Counted from the first letter of the stretch, positions 1 through 7,862 are shown. The stretch: DNA of 64,000 nt from Microbaculum sp051390635 (GCF_051390635.1 NZ_JBPODT010000004.1:372001-436000), one strand, 5' to 3'. Numbers and translations: made by a program. Notes: generated by a model from the sequence alone, not told the origin.

Positions 1-761
1 AGGACTCGATTAACACGGTCGCCGTCAGGCTGACGTCGGAGGTCGGGGTCGACAAGGTCATCGACGTCGCCCACAGGATGGGCATCGGCTCGGACATTCC
101 GGAGAACATGTCGATTGCGCTCGGCACCTCGGACGTCACGCCGCTGGAGCTGGTCAGCGCCTATGTGCCGCTCGCCTCGGGCGGCTACGGCGCGGTGCCC
201 TACGTGATCCGCCGCATCCGCACCGCCGACGGCAAGGTCCTCTATGAGCGCAGCGGCGACGGCCCCGGCCAGGTCCTGTCGTCGGAGACGGTCGGCGCCA
301 TGAACTACATGCTGAAGCAGACCGTCGAGAACGGGACCGGCCGGCGCGCGGGATTCGATGCCTGGCCGGCGGCCGGCAAGACCGGCACCAGCCAGGAATA
401 CAAGAACGCCTGGTTCATCGGCTACACCGCCTACCTGGTCACCGGCGTCTGGCTCGGCAACGACGACGGCAAGCCGACCAAGAGGGTGACCGGCGGCAGC
501 CTGCCGGCAACGGTCTGGCACGATTTCATGGCCGATGCGCATGAAGGGCTCGCCATGGCCGACCTGCCCGGCGAGTACATTCCCGGCACCGGCACGCAGT
601 TCGCCGTCGACGAGACGCTGCCGTGGCTGCAGGGCAATCCGGCTCCGCAAAGCCCGGCCTACGATCCGAGCCGGCCGGTGCAGGCGCAAGCGCCCCAGCA
701 GAACGGGGGCGGCGGCCTGTTCGGCCAGAACGGCTTCTTCAAGAAACTGTTCGGCGGATAG
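1..761 (+). CDS. mrcA: Penicillin-binding protein 1A family, C-terminal fragment
   Basis: This is the 3' end of a bifunctional class A penicillin-binding protein, which polymerises and cross-links peptidoglycan in the periplasm; the reading frame is open from base 3 and the start lies outside the window. The visible part is the end of the transpeptidase domain: the third active-site motif KTGTS is present (AGKTGTSQ, near base 378), followed by the typical WFIGYTAYLVTGVWLGND segment. The preceding SDIPENMSIALGTSDVTPLE stretch is the conserved region of PBP1A proteins. The tail is Pro/Gln/Gly-rich and ends GFFKKLFGG, a common ending in alphaproteobacterial PBP1A. The next gene converges, leaving only 9 bp between stop codons, with no obvious terminator. 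PBP1A is preferred over PBP1C because of the length and character of the tail. Confidence 0.9.
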   Translation, partial: DSINTVAVRLTSEVGVDKVIDVAHRMGIGSDIPENMSIALGTSDVTPLELVSAYVPLASGGYGAVPYVIRRIRTADGKVLYERSGDGPGQVLSSETVGAMNYMLKQTVENGTGRRAGFDAWPAAGKTGTSQEYKNAWFIGYTAYLVTGVWLGNDDGKPTKRVTGGSLPATVWHDFMADAHEGLAMADLPGEYIPGTGTQFAVDETLPWLQGNPAPQSPAYDPSRPVQAQAPQQNGGGGLFGQNGFFKKLFGG

Positions 762-770
762 CCGGACCGG

Positions 771-1988
771 CTACTCGCCGGAGCGCGCGGCCGCGCGGAC
801 CTTCCAGCCGCCCAGAAACACGGCCGCCGCGGCAAGGCCGAGCACGGCCAGGGAAACGGCGAGCGGCATCGCCTGGTTGGCAAACAACCCGGCGTCCAGG
901 ATGCCGGTGACGAGCACGCCGGCGAGCGCGGAAAAGGTCATCTGGCAGACTCCCATCAGCGAGGATGCCGCGCCGGCATTGCCCGGAAACGGCATCAGCG
1001 CGCCGGCCATCGACTGGGCAAGCGCGGCGCCGACACCGGCGAACACGACAGTCGACATGCCGACGACCGAATAGACCCCACCGACATCGGCAATCACGAC
1101 CGCGAGTGTGGCAACGCCGCCGAGCGCCATCAGGGTGATGCCGACGGCGATGCCGGCGTCGATGCCGAAACGGCCCGTGACGTGACGGCCGGCGAGCGTG
1201 CCGCCGATATAGCCCAGACTGCACAGGCCGAAGGAGATGCCGAACCCTATCGGCGACAGGCCGTAGAGGCCCTGCAGGATGAAGGACGACACCGAAATGA
1301 AGACGAAGATGCAGCCGTAGCTCAGGCAGACCAGCGAGACATAGACGACGAAGCGCGCATCGCGGATCAGTCGGCCGAAGATGCGGATCATCCCGAGTGG
1401 CGTCGACGGCGCGCCGCTGTCGGGTCGCGTCTCCGGCAGGCGCAGGGCAACGGCGGCGAACAGGATAAGGCCGATCGCGGCCGCCACGATGAAGGTCGAG
1501 CGCCAGCCGAAGGTGATCTCGAGCACGCCGCCGATCGCCGGCGCGACGGTCGGGACAATGCCCATGATCGAGGCCATCATCGCCAGCTCCTGGCCGGCAC
1601 GGCGGCCCGAATAGAGGTCGCGGGCAATCGCGCGGGCAAGCACGATCGGACCGGAGGCGCCGAGCGCCTGGACGAAACGGGCGGCAATCAACAGCGGCAT
1701 CGACTGGGCGATCGCGCAGAGAACGGTGGCGAGGACGAAGATCGACAGCCCGACGAGGAGCGCCGGTCGGCGGCCGTAGCGGTCGGACAACGGGCCGTAG
1801 AAGATCTGCGTCGAGGCGAAGCCGATCAGGAAGGCCGACAGGGTGAGCTGCCCTTCCGTCGGCGTCGAGCCGAGCTCGGCCGTCAGCGACGGCAGCGACG
1901 GCAGATACATGTCGGTCGACAGCGGGCCCAGCGCGGTGAGCAGGCCGAGCAGGGCCGTAAGCGCGATCGTGTCGGACCTGAACGTCAT
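771..1988 (-). CDS. MFS multidrug transporter, Bcr/CflA subfamily
   Basis: A 405-residue inner-membrane proton-driven exporter of the major facilitator superfamily. About twelve hydrophobic segments are readable, starting with the first helix at residues 8-28 and the motif DMYLPSLP, which is characteristic of the Bcr/CflA drug-resistance branch. The loop-2 signature GPLSDRYGRRP (residues 65-75) is intact. It lies 25 bp downstream of the fumarylacetoacetase-like gene on the same strand, so the two probably form one transcript; the pairing suggests export or uptake of an aromatic or organic acid, but the substrate cannot be read from sequence. The ATG at 1986-1988 is the only start that preserves the first helix. 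Confidence 0.85.
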   Translation of the reverse strand: MTFRSDTIALTALLGLLTALGPLSTDMYLPSLPSLTAELGSTPTEGQLTLSAFLIGFASTQIFYGPLSDRYGRRPALLVGLSIFVLATVLCAIAQSMPLLIAARFVQALGASGPIVLARAIARDLYSGRRAGQELAMMASIMGIVPTVAPAIGGVLEITFGWRSTFIVAAAIGLILFAAVALRLPETRPDSGAPSTPLGMIRIFGRLIRDARFVVYVSLVCLSYGCIFVFISVSSFILQGLYGLSPIGFGISFGLCSLGYIGGTLAGRHVTGRFGIDAGIAVGITLMALGGVATLAVVIADVGGVYSVVGMSTVVFAGVGAALAQSMAGALMPFPGNAGAASSLMGVCQMTFSALAGVLVTGILDAGLFANQAMPLAVSLAVLGLAAAAVFLGGWKVRAAARSGE

Positions 1989-2013
1989 TGGACTGTACCG
2001 GCTGCGGACCGTG

Positions 2014-2874
2014 TCACCGGGGCTCGTCGATCACGGAATTCGACAGCGTGCCGATCTCGGGAACGGCCACATCGACGACGTCGCCGGGCACGAGCCAGCG
2101 CGGCGGATCGAAGCGGGCGCCAGCGCCGGTCGGCGTGCCCGTCAGGATCATGTCGCCGGGCTTCAGCGTGGCGAACGTGGTGATGTATTCGATCAGGCGG
2201 GCGAACGAATACATCATGTTGGCGGTGGTATCGTCCTGACGCAGTTCGCCGTTGACCGTCGTGGTGACGTGCAGGGGCGCGGACAGATCGACCTCGTCAG
2301 ACGTCACCATCCACGGGCCGATCGCACCGGTGCGGTCGAAGTTCTTGCCCTGGGTGACGTTGAACTTGGCGTGGCGCGTCCAGTCGCGGATCGTGCCTTC
2401 ATTGGCAAGCGTCACGCCGGCGACATGGGAGAGCGCCCGATCGGCAGGGATGCGGCGCCCCGCCTTGCCGATCACCAGCACGATCTCACCCTCGTAGTCG
2501 AGCTGATCGGAGACCGGGGGACGCTCGATCGGCGTGCCGTGGCCGACGAACGAACTGGGAAAACGCACGAACATGCTCGGATAGGACTTCTCCTCCGACC
2601 CGTCCTTGTACTCGGCGTTGCGATTGGCGTAGTTGACGCCGATGCAGAGGATCTTCTCGGGATCGGTGACGGGCGGCAGCAGCGTGACCGCGTCGAGCGC
2701 CAGATCCGGCGAGGCGCCCTCGAGAGCGGCGCGGGCCTTGTCGAGGCCGTCGGCCTCGAGCAGCGCACGAACCGTGGGAAACGCCGAAAGCCGCGCGGCG
2801 AGGTCGACGATGCCGCCATCGACGACGGCGCCCCAGGACATCCGTCCACCGGTCGAGAAACTGACGATACGCAT
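2014..2874 (-). CDS. Fumarylacetoacetate hydrolase family protein
   Basis: A 286-residue member of the FAH fold family, which cleaves or hydrates 2-oxo acids with a divalent metal (fumarylpyruvate hydrolase, 2-keto-4-pentenoate hydratase, oxaloacetate decarboxylase and similar). The N-terminal cap spans roughly residues 1-65 and the catalytic domain 70-280. The metal-binding ExE motif is in DYEGEIVLVIGK (E128, E130); NEGTIRDW (158-165), QGKNFD (175-180) and the closing LTGTPTGAG loop (244-252) are all present. It is the first gene of a probable operon with the MFS exporter and is divergent from a DapA-like aldolase, a context that points to catabolism of a keto acid or ring-cleavage product. 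Exact substrate unknown. Confidence 0.85.
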   Translation of the reverse strand: MRIVSFSTGGRMSWGAVVDGGIVDLAARLSAFPTVRALLEADGLDKARAALEGASPDLALDAVTLLPPVTDPEKILCIGVNYANRNAEYKDGSEEKSYPSMFVRFPSSFVGHGTPIERPPVSDQLDYEGEIVLVIGKAGRRIPADRALSHVAGVTLANEGTIRDWTRHAKFNVTQGKNFDRTGAIGPWMVTSDEVDLSAPLHVTTTVNGELRQDDTTANMMYSFARLIEYITTFATLKPGDMILTGTPTGAGARFDPPRWLVPGDVVDVAVPEIGTLSNSVIDEPR

Positions 2875-3045
2875 GACGGTCTCCAGATCGGTCCGGCGTG
2901 GGGGCGGCGGCCGAGGACTCCGCTCGGTTCCGCGAGGCGTTGCCCGACACGCTTATGAAACCGGCCCGCCCGCGTCAATTCGGTTTGCGAACAAACGATT
3001 TTGCCGGACGCTGCCGTTTCCATACTCCACGCGGCGCCGCTGCCG

Positions 3046-3055
3046 GTGTATACAC
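3046..3055. promoter_or_regulatory. Perfect palindrome GTGTATACAC in the FAH / DapA-like divergent promoter
   Basis: A perfect 10-bp palindrome 45 bp upstream of the DapA-like ATG and about 170 bp from the FAH-family start. Operators of FadR-type GntR regulators often have a TGTATACA-like core, so this is a candidate site for such a regulator. No GntR gene is in the window, so the assignment is inference. Confidence 0.4.
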
Positions 3056-3099
3056 GGGCCGGAATTCGGAAGCGCCGACCACGTGAACCGGAGCGCACA

Positions 3100-3981
3100 A
3101 TGGCCAAGCTGCTCGTCCCCGCCGCCACCCCCATCGACGCCGACAGGCGGATCGATCTGGAACGGCTCGCCGCCCACTGCCATGCTTTGCTGGCCGACGG
3201 CGCCGACGCCATCGCCCTGTTCGGCACGACCGGCGAGGCCACCTCGTTCTCGGCGCCCGAACGGATGGCGACGCTGGAAGGGCTGATCGCGGCGGGCATC
3301 CCCGCGGACAGGATCATGCCGGGTACGGGCTGCCCGGCGGTGACGGAGGCGATCGCGCTGTCGCGCCACGCCTTCGAGCAGGGCTGCGAAACGGTGATGA
3401 CGCTGCCGCCCTACTATTACAAGGCGGTCAGCGAGGACGGCGTCTTCGACGCGATGGCCTGGCTGGTCGAAGAGCTGAAGCCCCTTGGTCCGCGCATCAT
3501 CCTCTACCACATCCCGCCGGTCGCCCAGGTCGGCTTTCCGGTGCCGCTGGTGCGCCGGCTGGCCGATGCCTTCCCTGGCATCATCGTCGGGGTCAAGGAT
3601 TCCTCGGGCGACTTCGCCAACACCGAGGCGCTGCTTGCGGCCTGCCCCGACCTCGACATCTATCCGGGATCGGAGACCTTCCTGCTGCCGGGCCTGCGGA
3701 AGGGCGGGGCGGGCTGCATCACCGCGACCGGCAATCTCAACGCCAGGGCGATCCGCGCCGTCATCGACGAAACCGATCCCGGGCGCGCCGACGACCGCCA
3801 CGCGGAAATCGTCGGCTATCGCAAGACCGTCGAGGCGCGACCGCTGATCGCGGCGATCAAGGCCGTGCTGGCGGATCGCTACGGCGCGCCCTCGTGGCGC
3901 GCGGTGCGGCCGCCGCTCAGGGCGCTGCCGGACGACCAGATCAAGCCACTGCTGGAGGATCTGGAGAGGCTGTCGTCATAG
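3100..3981 (+). CDS. DapA-like (dihydrodipicolinate synthase/N-acetylneuraminate lyase family) aldolase
   Basis: A 293-residue (beta/alpha)8 class I aldolase of the DHDPS/NAL superfamily, which works through a Schiff base with pyruvate or a related 2-oxo acid. Family residues are in place: GTTGE (42-46), the catalytic Tyr136 in LYHIPP and the Schiff-base Lys166 in GVKDSSG. The IPP after Tyr136 and the odd C-terminus (AVRPPLRALPDDQIKPLLEDL) differ from true lysine-pathway DapA, so a catabolic role is more likely. The ATG at 3100 gives the family's usual N-terminus; longer readings from 3001 would run through the promoter palindrome. It is followed after 34 bp by the BKACE gene on the same strand. 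Confidence 0.8.
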   Translation: MAKLLVPAATPIDADRRIDLERLAAHCHALLADGADAIALFGTTGEATSFSAPERMATLEGLIAAGIPADRIMPGTGCPAVTEAIALSRHAFEQGCETVMTLPPYYYKAVSEDGVFDAMAWLVEELKPLGPRIILYHIPPVAQVGFPVPLVRRLADAFPGIIVGVKDSSGDFANTEALLAACPDLDIYPGSETFLLPGLRKGGAGCITATGNLNARAIRAVIDETDPGRADDRHAEIVGYRKTVEARPLIAAIKAVLADRYGAPSWRAVRPPLRALPDDQIKPLLEDLERLSS

Positions 3982-4015
3982 CCGGCACCGCGCACCGGCT
4001 GCTTTGGGAGGAAGC

Positions 4016-4951
4016 ATGAAGAAGCAGGACAAAGTGATCATCACCTGCGCCGTCACCGGCTCGATCCACACGCCGACGATGACGCCGCACCTGCCGATCA
4101 CGCCCGGCGAGATCGCCGAGGCCTCGATCGGCGCGGCGGAGGCCGGCGCCTCGATCATCCACCTGCATGCGCGCGATCCGCAGGACGGCAAGCCGACGCC
4201 GGATCCCGACGTGTTCATGCAGTTTCTGCCGCGCATCAAGCAGTCCACCAACGCGGTGATCAACATCACGACCGGCGGCGGCCACGGCATGACCGTCCAG
4301 GAGCGCCTCGCCGCGCCCCTGCGCGCCAGGCCCGAAATGTGCTCGCTCAACATGGGGTCGATGAATTTCGGCCTGTATCCCATGCTCGACCGCTATCCCG
4401 ACTTCGAGCACGCCTGGGAGCGGCAGCATCTCGAGAACTCGCGCGACTACATTTTCCGCAACACCTTCAAGGACATCGAATACATCCTGAAGGAGCTCGG
4501 CGACGCCCACGGCACCCGCTTCGAGTTCGAGTGCTACGATGTCGGCCACCTCTACAATCTCGCCCACTTCCTCGACCGCAAGCTCGTCAAGCCGCCGCTC
4601 TTCGTGCAGACGATCTTCGGCATCCTCGGCGGCATCGGCGCGGATCCGGAGAACGTGATGCATATGCGCCGGATCGCCGACAAGCTGTTCGGCGACGAGT
4701 GGTGCTGGTCGATCCTGGCGGCGGGCCGCAACCAGATGCCGTTCTGCTCGATGGCCGCAACGATGGGCGCCAATGTCCGCGTCGGTCTCGAGGACTCGAT
4801 CTATCTCGGCAAGGGCACGCTCGCCGAGACCAACGCCGCGCAGGTCGCCAAGATCCGCCGCATCATGGAGGATCTGTCGCTTCAGATCGCCACGCCCGAA
4901 GATGCGCGCGCCATGTTGGATCTAAAGGGCGCCGATAGGGTCGGGTTCTAG
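4016..4951 (+). CDS. Beta-keto acid cleavage enzyme (BKACE, DUF849; 3-keto-5-aminohexanoate cleavage family)
   Basis: A 311-residue zinc-dependent TIM-barrel enzyme of the BKACE family. Family members condense a beta-keto acid with acetyl-CoA to release acetoacetate and a new CoA ester. The zinc motif HLHARD (His49, His51) and the RVGLEDSIYLGKG loop with Glu259 are both present, as is the ITTGGGHGM segment. The start at 4016 is chosen because GGGAGGA at 4006-4012 is a good ribosome binding site 3 bp upstream; a TTG at 4004 lies inside that site. It likely shares a transcript with the DapA-like aldolase. The long insertion at residues 120-150 and a tyrosine/aspartate-rich acyl pocket make the specific substrate unclear. 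Confidence 0.85.
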   Translation: MKKQDKVIITCAVTGSIHTPTMTPHLPITPGEIAEASIGAAEAGASIIHLHARDPQDGKPTPDPDVFMQFLPRIKQSTNAVINITTGGGHGMTVQERLAAPLRARPEMCSLNMGSMNFGLYPMLDRYPDFEHAWERQHLENSRDYIFRNTFKDIEYILKELGDAHGTRFEFECYDVGHLYNLAHFLDRKLVKPPLFVQTIFGILGGIGADPENVMHMRRIADKLFGDEWCWSILAAGRNQMPFCSMAATMGANVRVGLEDSIYLGKGTLAETNAAQVAKIRRIMEDLSLQIATPEDARAMLDLKGADRVGF

Positions 4952-4982
4952 GATAATCCACGGGTCACGGCGGCGGGATTCG

Positions 4983-5007
4983 GGAACTTTCGGCCGCAGG
5001 TCGCGTT
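4983..5007 (+). promoter_or_regulatory. EcfG-type general stress promoter
   Basis: The sequence reads GGAAC (4983-4987), a 16-bp spacer and CGTT (5004-5007). This matches exactly the GGAAC-N16/17-CGTT consensus of EcfG, the extracytoplasmic-function sigma factor that runs the general stress response of alphaproteobacteria. Transcription would start near 5014 and read into the DUF883/holin-X pair after a leader of about 158 bases. Confidence 0.7.
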
Positions 5008-5009
5008 GT

Positions 5010-5037
5010 CCGGGCGGTCGCGCGCACGTCCGCCCGG
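5010..5037 (+). other. Hairpin at the 5' end of the stress operon leader
   Basis: CCGGGCGG (5010-5017) and CCGCCCGG (5030-5037) form a perfect 8-bp inverted repeat with a 12-base GC-rich loop. It falls immediately at the expected start of the EcfG transcript, where it could stabilise the 5' end. It has no U-tract, so it is not a classical terminator for the BKACE gene 58 bp upstream. Confidence 0.4.
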
Positions 5038-5171
5038 CCGAGTGGTCCTGCCCGACTCCGTACCTGAGAGCTCGCGCGCGGGGCACATGAGTAAATGGGC
5101 ATAGGAGTAATTTAGGTCCGTTCGGCTATAATCAACGCCAATGCAGCGGCAAGGAACAAGGGAGTTTCGTC

Positions 5172-5558
5172 ATGAGTGCCCAGAAGGCCAGCGCCGGCAA
5201 CAAATCAGCTTCGAACGAATCGGTCGCCGAGAACTGGGAACGGCTTACCGACCGGCTCGCGCGGCTGCGCGAGGATCTATCCGAGATCAATTCCGCCGCC
5301 GGCGACCTCGCCAGGGCCGGTGCCGGTGAAGGCCGGGATCGCATTCTCAACGAGATCGACGAGCTGTCTCGCCGGGTCAACACGCTTGCCGAGGATCTCA
5401 GCGCGCGCGGCCACGATAGCGTTCGCCACGCCGGCGAACGCGCCAGCGCGATCGGCCACGAGCTGGAGAGCACGATCAATCGCAATCCGCTGACGGCCGT
5501 CCTGATCGCGGTCGGCCTCGGCTTCCTGATCGGCATGGCCTCGCGGGGCCGGAACTAG
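5172..5558 (+). CDS. DUF883 / ElaB-YqjD-like membrane-anchored stress protein
   Basis: A 128-residue protein with the layout of the ElaB/YqjD/YgaM family: a long charged amphipathic helix (about residues 15-100, probably coiled coil) and one C-terminal transmembrane helix (NPLTAVLIAVGLGFLIGM, about 105-122) ending in a short basic tail, MASRGRN. In E. coli such proteins are inner-membrane anchored, induced in stationary phase and can bind ribosomes; that role here is inference. A ribosome binding site AAGGGAG lies at 5158-5164. The TAG stop overlaps the GTG start of the next gene by one base, so the two are translationally coupled, and the pair sits behind an EcfG promoter. Confidence 0.8.
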   Translation: MSAQKASAGNKSASNESVAENWERLTDRLARLREDLSEINSAAGDLARAGAGEGRDRILNEIDELSRRVNTLAEDLSARGHDSVRHAGERASAIGHELESTINRNPLTAVLIAVGLGFLIGMASRGRN

Positions 5559-6031
5559 TGCCGATCGCCAGTCTGGTCAGGATGGCGACATCGACGGCCG
5601 TGGACATGGCCGCCGATGCCGCCCGTCCCGTGGTGCGCGATGCCGTCCGGCGCGCCGTCTTCCTCGGGATCGCCCTGATCCTGTTCGCCGGCGTCATCGT
5701 CTTCGCGGAACTCGCATTCTATTTGTGGCTGCGCACCCAGACGGCACCCTATATCGCCGCCCTGATCGTCGCAGGAGTCACGCTGATCCTGATGCTGATC
5801 GCCCTCCTGATCGCGGTTTCCGGCGGTTCGCACGGGCATGGCCGTCCGGCGCGCACCTCGGATCAGGGTCGCGCGGCAGCAAGCGCGTCAAGCCGCAATG
5901 CCAACGACGACATCGCGCGACTGGCGGCGGAAGCCGAGGCGGTCGGCGCGATTTTCGGCAAGGACGCGAAGGGCTACGAACTGGTGCTCGGCGCCTTCGT
6001 CGTCGGCATGATGATGGGGCGGGGCAAGTAG
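5558..6031 (+). CDS. Holin-X-like / DUF1469 two-helix membrane protein
   Basis: A 157-residue protein with two transmembrane segments (about residues 32-56 and 64-86), a glycine/serine-rich linker and a C-terminal soluble tail ending in a third weaker hydrophobic stretch (LGAFVVGMMMGRGK). It resembles the family annotated as putative actinobacterial Holin-X or phage holin superfamily III, which in alphaproteobacterial chromosomes usually accompanies DUF883 proteins and has nothing to do with phage lysis. The GTG start at 5558 overlaps the upstream stop. No phage genes are nearby. Function unknown; co-expression with the DUF883 protein under stress is the best inference. Confidence 0.7.
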   Translation: MPIASLVRMATSTAVDMAADAARPVVRDAVRRAVFLGIALILFAGVIVFAELAFYLWLRTQTAPYIAALIVAGVTLILMLIALLIAVSGGSHGHGRPARTSDQGRAAASASSRNANDDIARLAAEAEAVGAIFGKDAKGYELVLGAFVVGMMMGRGK

Positions 6032-6102
6032 CCCCCGGCCGTTCGGTCACCCGGGAAATCGCCGGACCGTCCTTGCAAGCCTAAAGTCGGTCCGTCCGCC
6101 TC

Positions 6103-6870
6103 TCAGCGGCTGTCCATAGCGATTTCGATGTGCCGGACCGCCCGTTGCAGGGCGGGAAGGAAGCGTTCGACCATGTCGTCGGCGGAGACGCGGGCGGCCT
6201 GCGCGGAGATGTTGATGGCGATGTTGGAGCGGGCGTTGCGGTTCCTGACCGGCACCGAGATCGAGCGCAGACCGAGTTCCAGCTCTTCCGATACGATGGC
6301 ATAGCCCCGGTCCTGTACCTCGTCGATGCGCTGGCGCAGAGAGGTCCGCGTGGTCAGGGTGTACGGCGTGAGCGGCGTAAGCTTGGCCTTGCTCAGGTAG
6401 ATCTCCAGTTCGCGCGGCTGCATCAGCGACAGAAGCGCCTGGCCCATCGACGTGGCGTGGGCCGGCAGGCGCGTGCCCAGTCCCAGGCCGATGGTCATGA
6501 TCCGGTGGCGAGCCGGCGCGCGGGCGACATAGATGATGTCCGTGCCGTCCATCATCGCGGCGGATGCGGATTCGTCGAACTGCTCCGACAGGCCGCGAAG
6601 CACGTCCTGCACGATCTCCAGCTCACTCGCAGACGAGACATAGGATTGCGCCAGCTCCAGGATCGCCGGCGTGAGTTCGTAATTCTTGCCGTCGCTCCTG
6701 GCGAGGCCCGTCTCGCACAAGGTGATCAGGAACCGGCGGGCGGCGGCGCGCGTCAGGCCGGTGCGGGCGGCGACATCGGTTATCGTCTGATGGCGATGAC
6801 CGGCATCGAAGCTGCGGATAACGGCGATCCCCCGCACGAGGGACTGAACGGTTTCGTCGCGGACGGCCAT
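6103..6870 (-). CDS. pcaR: IclR-family regulator of the PcaR/PcaU/PobR group
   Basis: A 255-residue transcription regulator with an N-terminal winged helix-turn-helix (about residues 9-65; TITDVAARTGLTRAAARRFL) and a C-terminal IclR effector domain (about 80-250). The group of IclR proteins with LTRAAARRFLLTL in the recognition helix controls beta-ketoadipate pathway genes, and it is divergent from catI-catJ-pcaH-pcaG, which supports that role. The ATG at 6870 is preferred over the ATG at 6882 because the four codons between them contain the ribosome binding site GGGAGG. Family members usually activate in response to 3-oxoadipate or protocatechuate. The gene symbol reflects group and context, not proof. 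Confidence 0.8.
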   Translation of the reverse strand: MAVRDETVQSLVRGIAVIRSFDAGHRHQTITDVAARTGLTRAAARRFLITLCETGLARSDGKNYELTPAILELAQSYVSSASELEIVQDVLRGLSEQFDESASAAMMDGTDIIYVARAPARHRIMTIGLGLGTRLPAHATSMGQALLSLMQPRELEIYLSKAKLTPLTPYTLTTRTSLRQRIDEVQDRGYAIVSEELELGLRSISVPVRNRNARSNIAINISAQAARVSADDMVERFLPALQRAVRHIEIAMDSR

Positions 6871-6884
6871 AGCGCCTCCCATAA

Positions 6885-6918
6885 GTTCGGATGACGAACA
6901 TATTATCGATATGCGAAC
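6885..6918. promoter_or_regulatory. Candidate PcaR-type operator between the IclR gene and catI
   Basis: GTTCG (6885-6889) and CGAAC (6895-6899) form a 15-bp inverted repeat, and a second CGAAC lies at 6914-6918, 19 bp (about two helical turns) further on. On the minus strand this reads as two GTTCGNNATNCGA-like direct repeats, similar in form to the repeated GTTCGATAATCGCAC sites described for PcaR/PcaU. A TTGACG at 6926-6931 could be the catI -35 element, putting the sites at an activator position. Confidence 0.5.
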
Positions 6919-6995
6919 CGAGCCGTTGACGCAACGGGGAGTTGGGAGCTCAAATCATCTTGGCTATGTCGGCTGGAAAATGCGAAGGAAAATCC

Positions 6996-7859
6996 GTGGC
7001 TGAGATCACGTCTCTGTCCGAGGCGATAGAAAAAAACGTTCGTGACGGCGACAGCGTCGCGATGGAAGGCTTCACCCATCTCATCCCCCATGCGGCGGGA
7101 CACGAGATCATCAGGCAGGGTCGCAAGCACCTGACGCTGTACCGGATGACGCCGGACCTGATCTACGACCAGCTGATCGGAATGGGATGCGCCGACAAAC
7201 TGGTCTTCTCCTGGGGCGGCAATCCCGGCGTTGGCTCGCTGCATCGCCTGCGCGACGCGGTGGAGAACGGCTGGCCGCATCGGCTGCAGATCGAGGAGCA
7301 CAGCCACGCGGCGATGGCGAACGCCTATGACGCGGGGGCGGCGAACCTGCCGTTCGCGGTGTTCCGCGGCTATGTCGGCACCGACCTGCCGAAGGTGAAT
7401 CCGACGATCCGGCATGTCACCTGCCCCTATACCGGCGAGGAGCTCGCGACCGTTCCCGCGATCCGGCCCGATGTCGCCATCGTCCACGCGCTGAAGGCCG
7501 ATCGGGACGGCAACGTCCTGTTCGCGGGCATCGTCGGGGTGCAGAAGGAAGCCGTTCTGGCGGCGAAGCGTTCGGTGATCACGGTCGAAGAAGTCGTCGA
7601 TGATTTCGGCGATATCTCGCCCAATTCCGTGATCCTGCCGCGTTGGGCGGTCACGGCGATCGCCGAAGTGCCGGGCGGCGCCCATCCGTCCTATGCGCAC
7701 GGCTACTACAAGCGCGACAATGCGTACTACAAGGCATGGGACCCGATCGCGCGCGATCGCGATACATTCCTTGCCTGGATGAAGGACAACGTTCTCGACA
7801 AGGGGCCCGAGGCCTATGCCCGCTACGCGGGCGACGGATCCACGGCACGGGGAGCCTGA
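6996..7859 (+). CDS. catI: CoA-transferase subunit A (CatI/PcaI type, 3-oxoadipate CoA-transferase)
   Basis: A 287-residue class I CoA-transferase subunit. With CatJ it moves CoA from succinyl-CoA to 3-oxoadipate, the penultimate step of the beta-ketoadipate pathway. The protein reads EITSLSEAI..DGDSVAMEGFTHLIPHAAGHE, which aligns with CatI/glutaconate-type alpha subunits rather than with the shorter PcaI of the Pseudomonas putida type. The GTG at 6996 is chosen because it yields the family's N-terminus and has AAGGA at about 6984-6988; an ATG at 6966 and a TTG at 6942 are possible longer starts. It is followed by catJ after 3 bp. A role with another dicarboxylic acid cannot be excluded, but the pcaHG neighbours favour 3-oxoadipate. 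Confidence 0.8.
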   Translation: MAEITSLSEAIEKNVRDGDSVAMEGFTHLIPHAAGHEIIRQGRKHLTLYRMTPDLIYDQLIGMGCADKLVFSWGGNPGVGSLHRLRDAVENGWPHRLQIEEHSHAAMANAYDAGAANLPFAVFRGYVGTDLPKVNPTIRHVTCPYTGEELATVPAIRPDVAIVHALKADRDGNVLFAGIVGVQKEAVLAAKRSVITVEEVVDDFGDISPNSVILPRWAVTAIAEVPGGAHPSYAHGYYKRDNAYYKAWDPIARDRDTFLAWMKDNVLDKGPEAYARYAGDGSTARGA

Positions 7860-7862
7860 ACG

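Noticed and set aside
3001..3099. 33-residue N-terminal extension of the DapA-like enzyme
   Set aside because: It would run through the promoter palindrome and is Arg/Pro-rich with no match to the family start; ATG at 3100 gives the normal N-terminus.
5558..6031. Phage holin or prophage remnant
   Set aside because: The family is misnamed in chromosomal settings; there are no phage genes around, the gene is coupled to a DUF883 gene, and an EcfG promoter precedes the pair.
6063..6094. CGGACCG/CGGTCCG hairpin as a terminator between the holin-X gene and the IclR gene
   Set aside because: The stem is 7 bp with an 18-base loop and no U-tract on either side; too weak to call.
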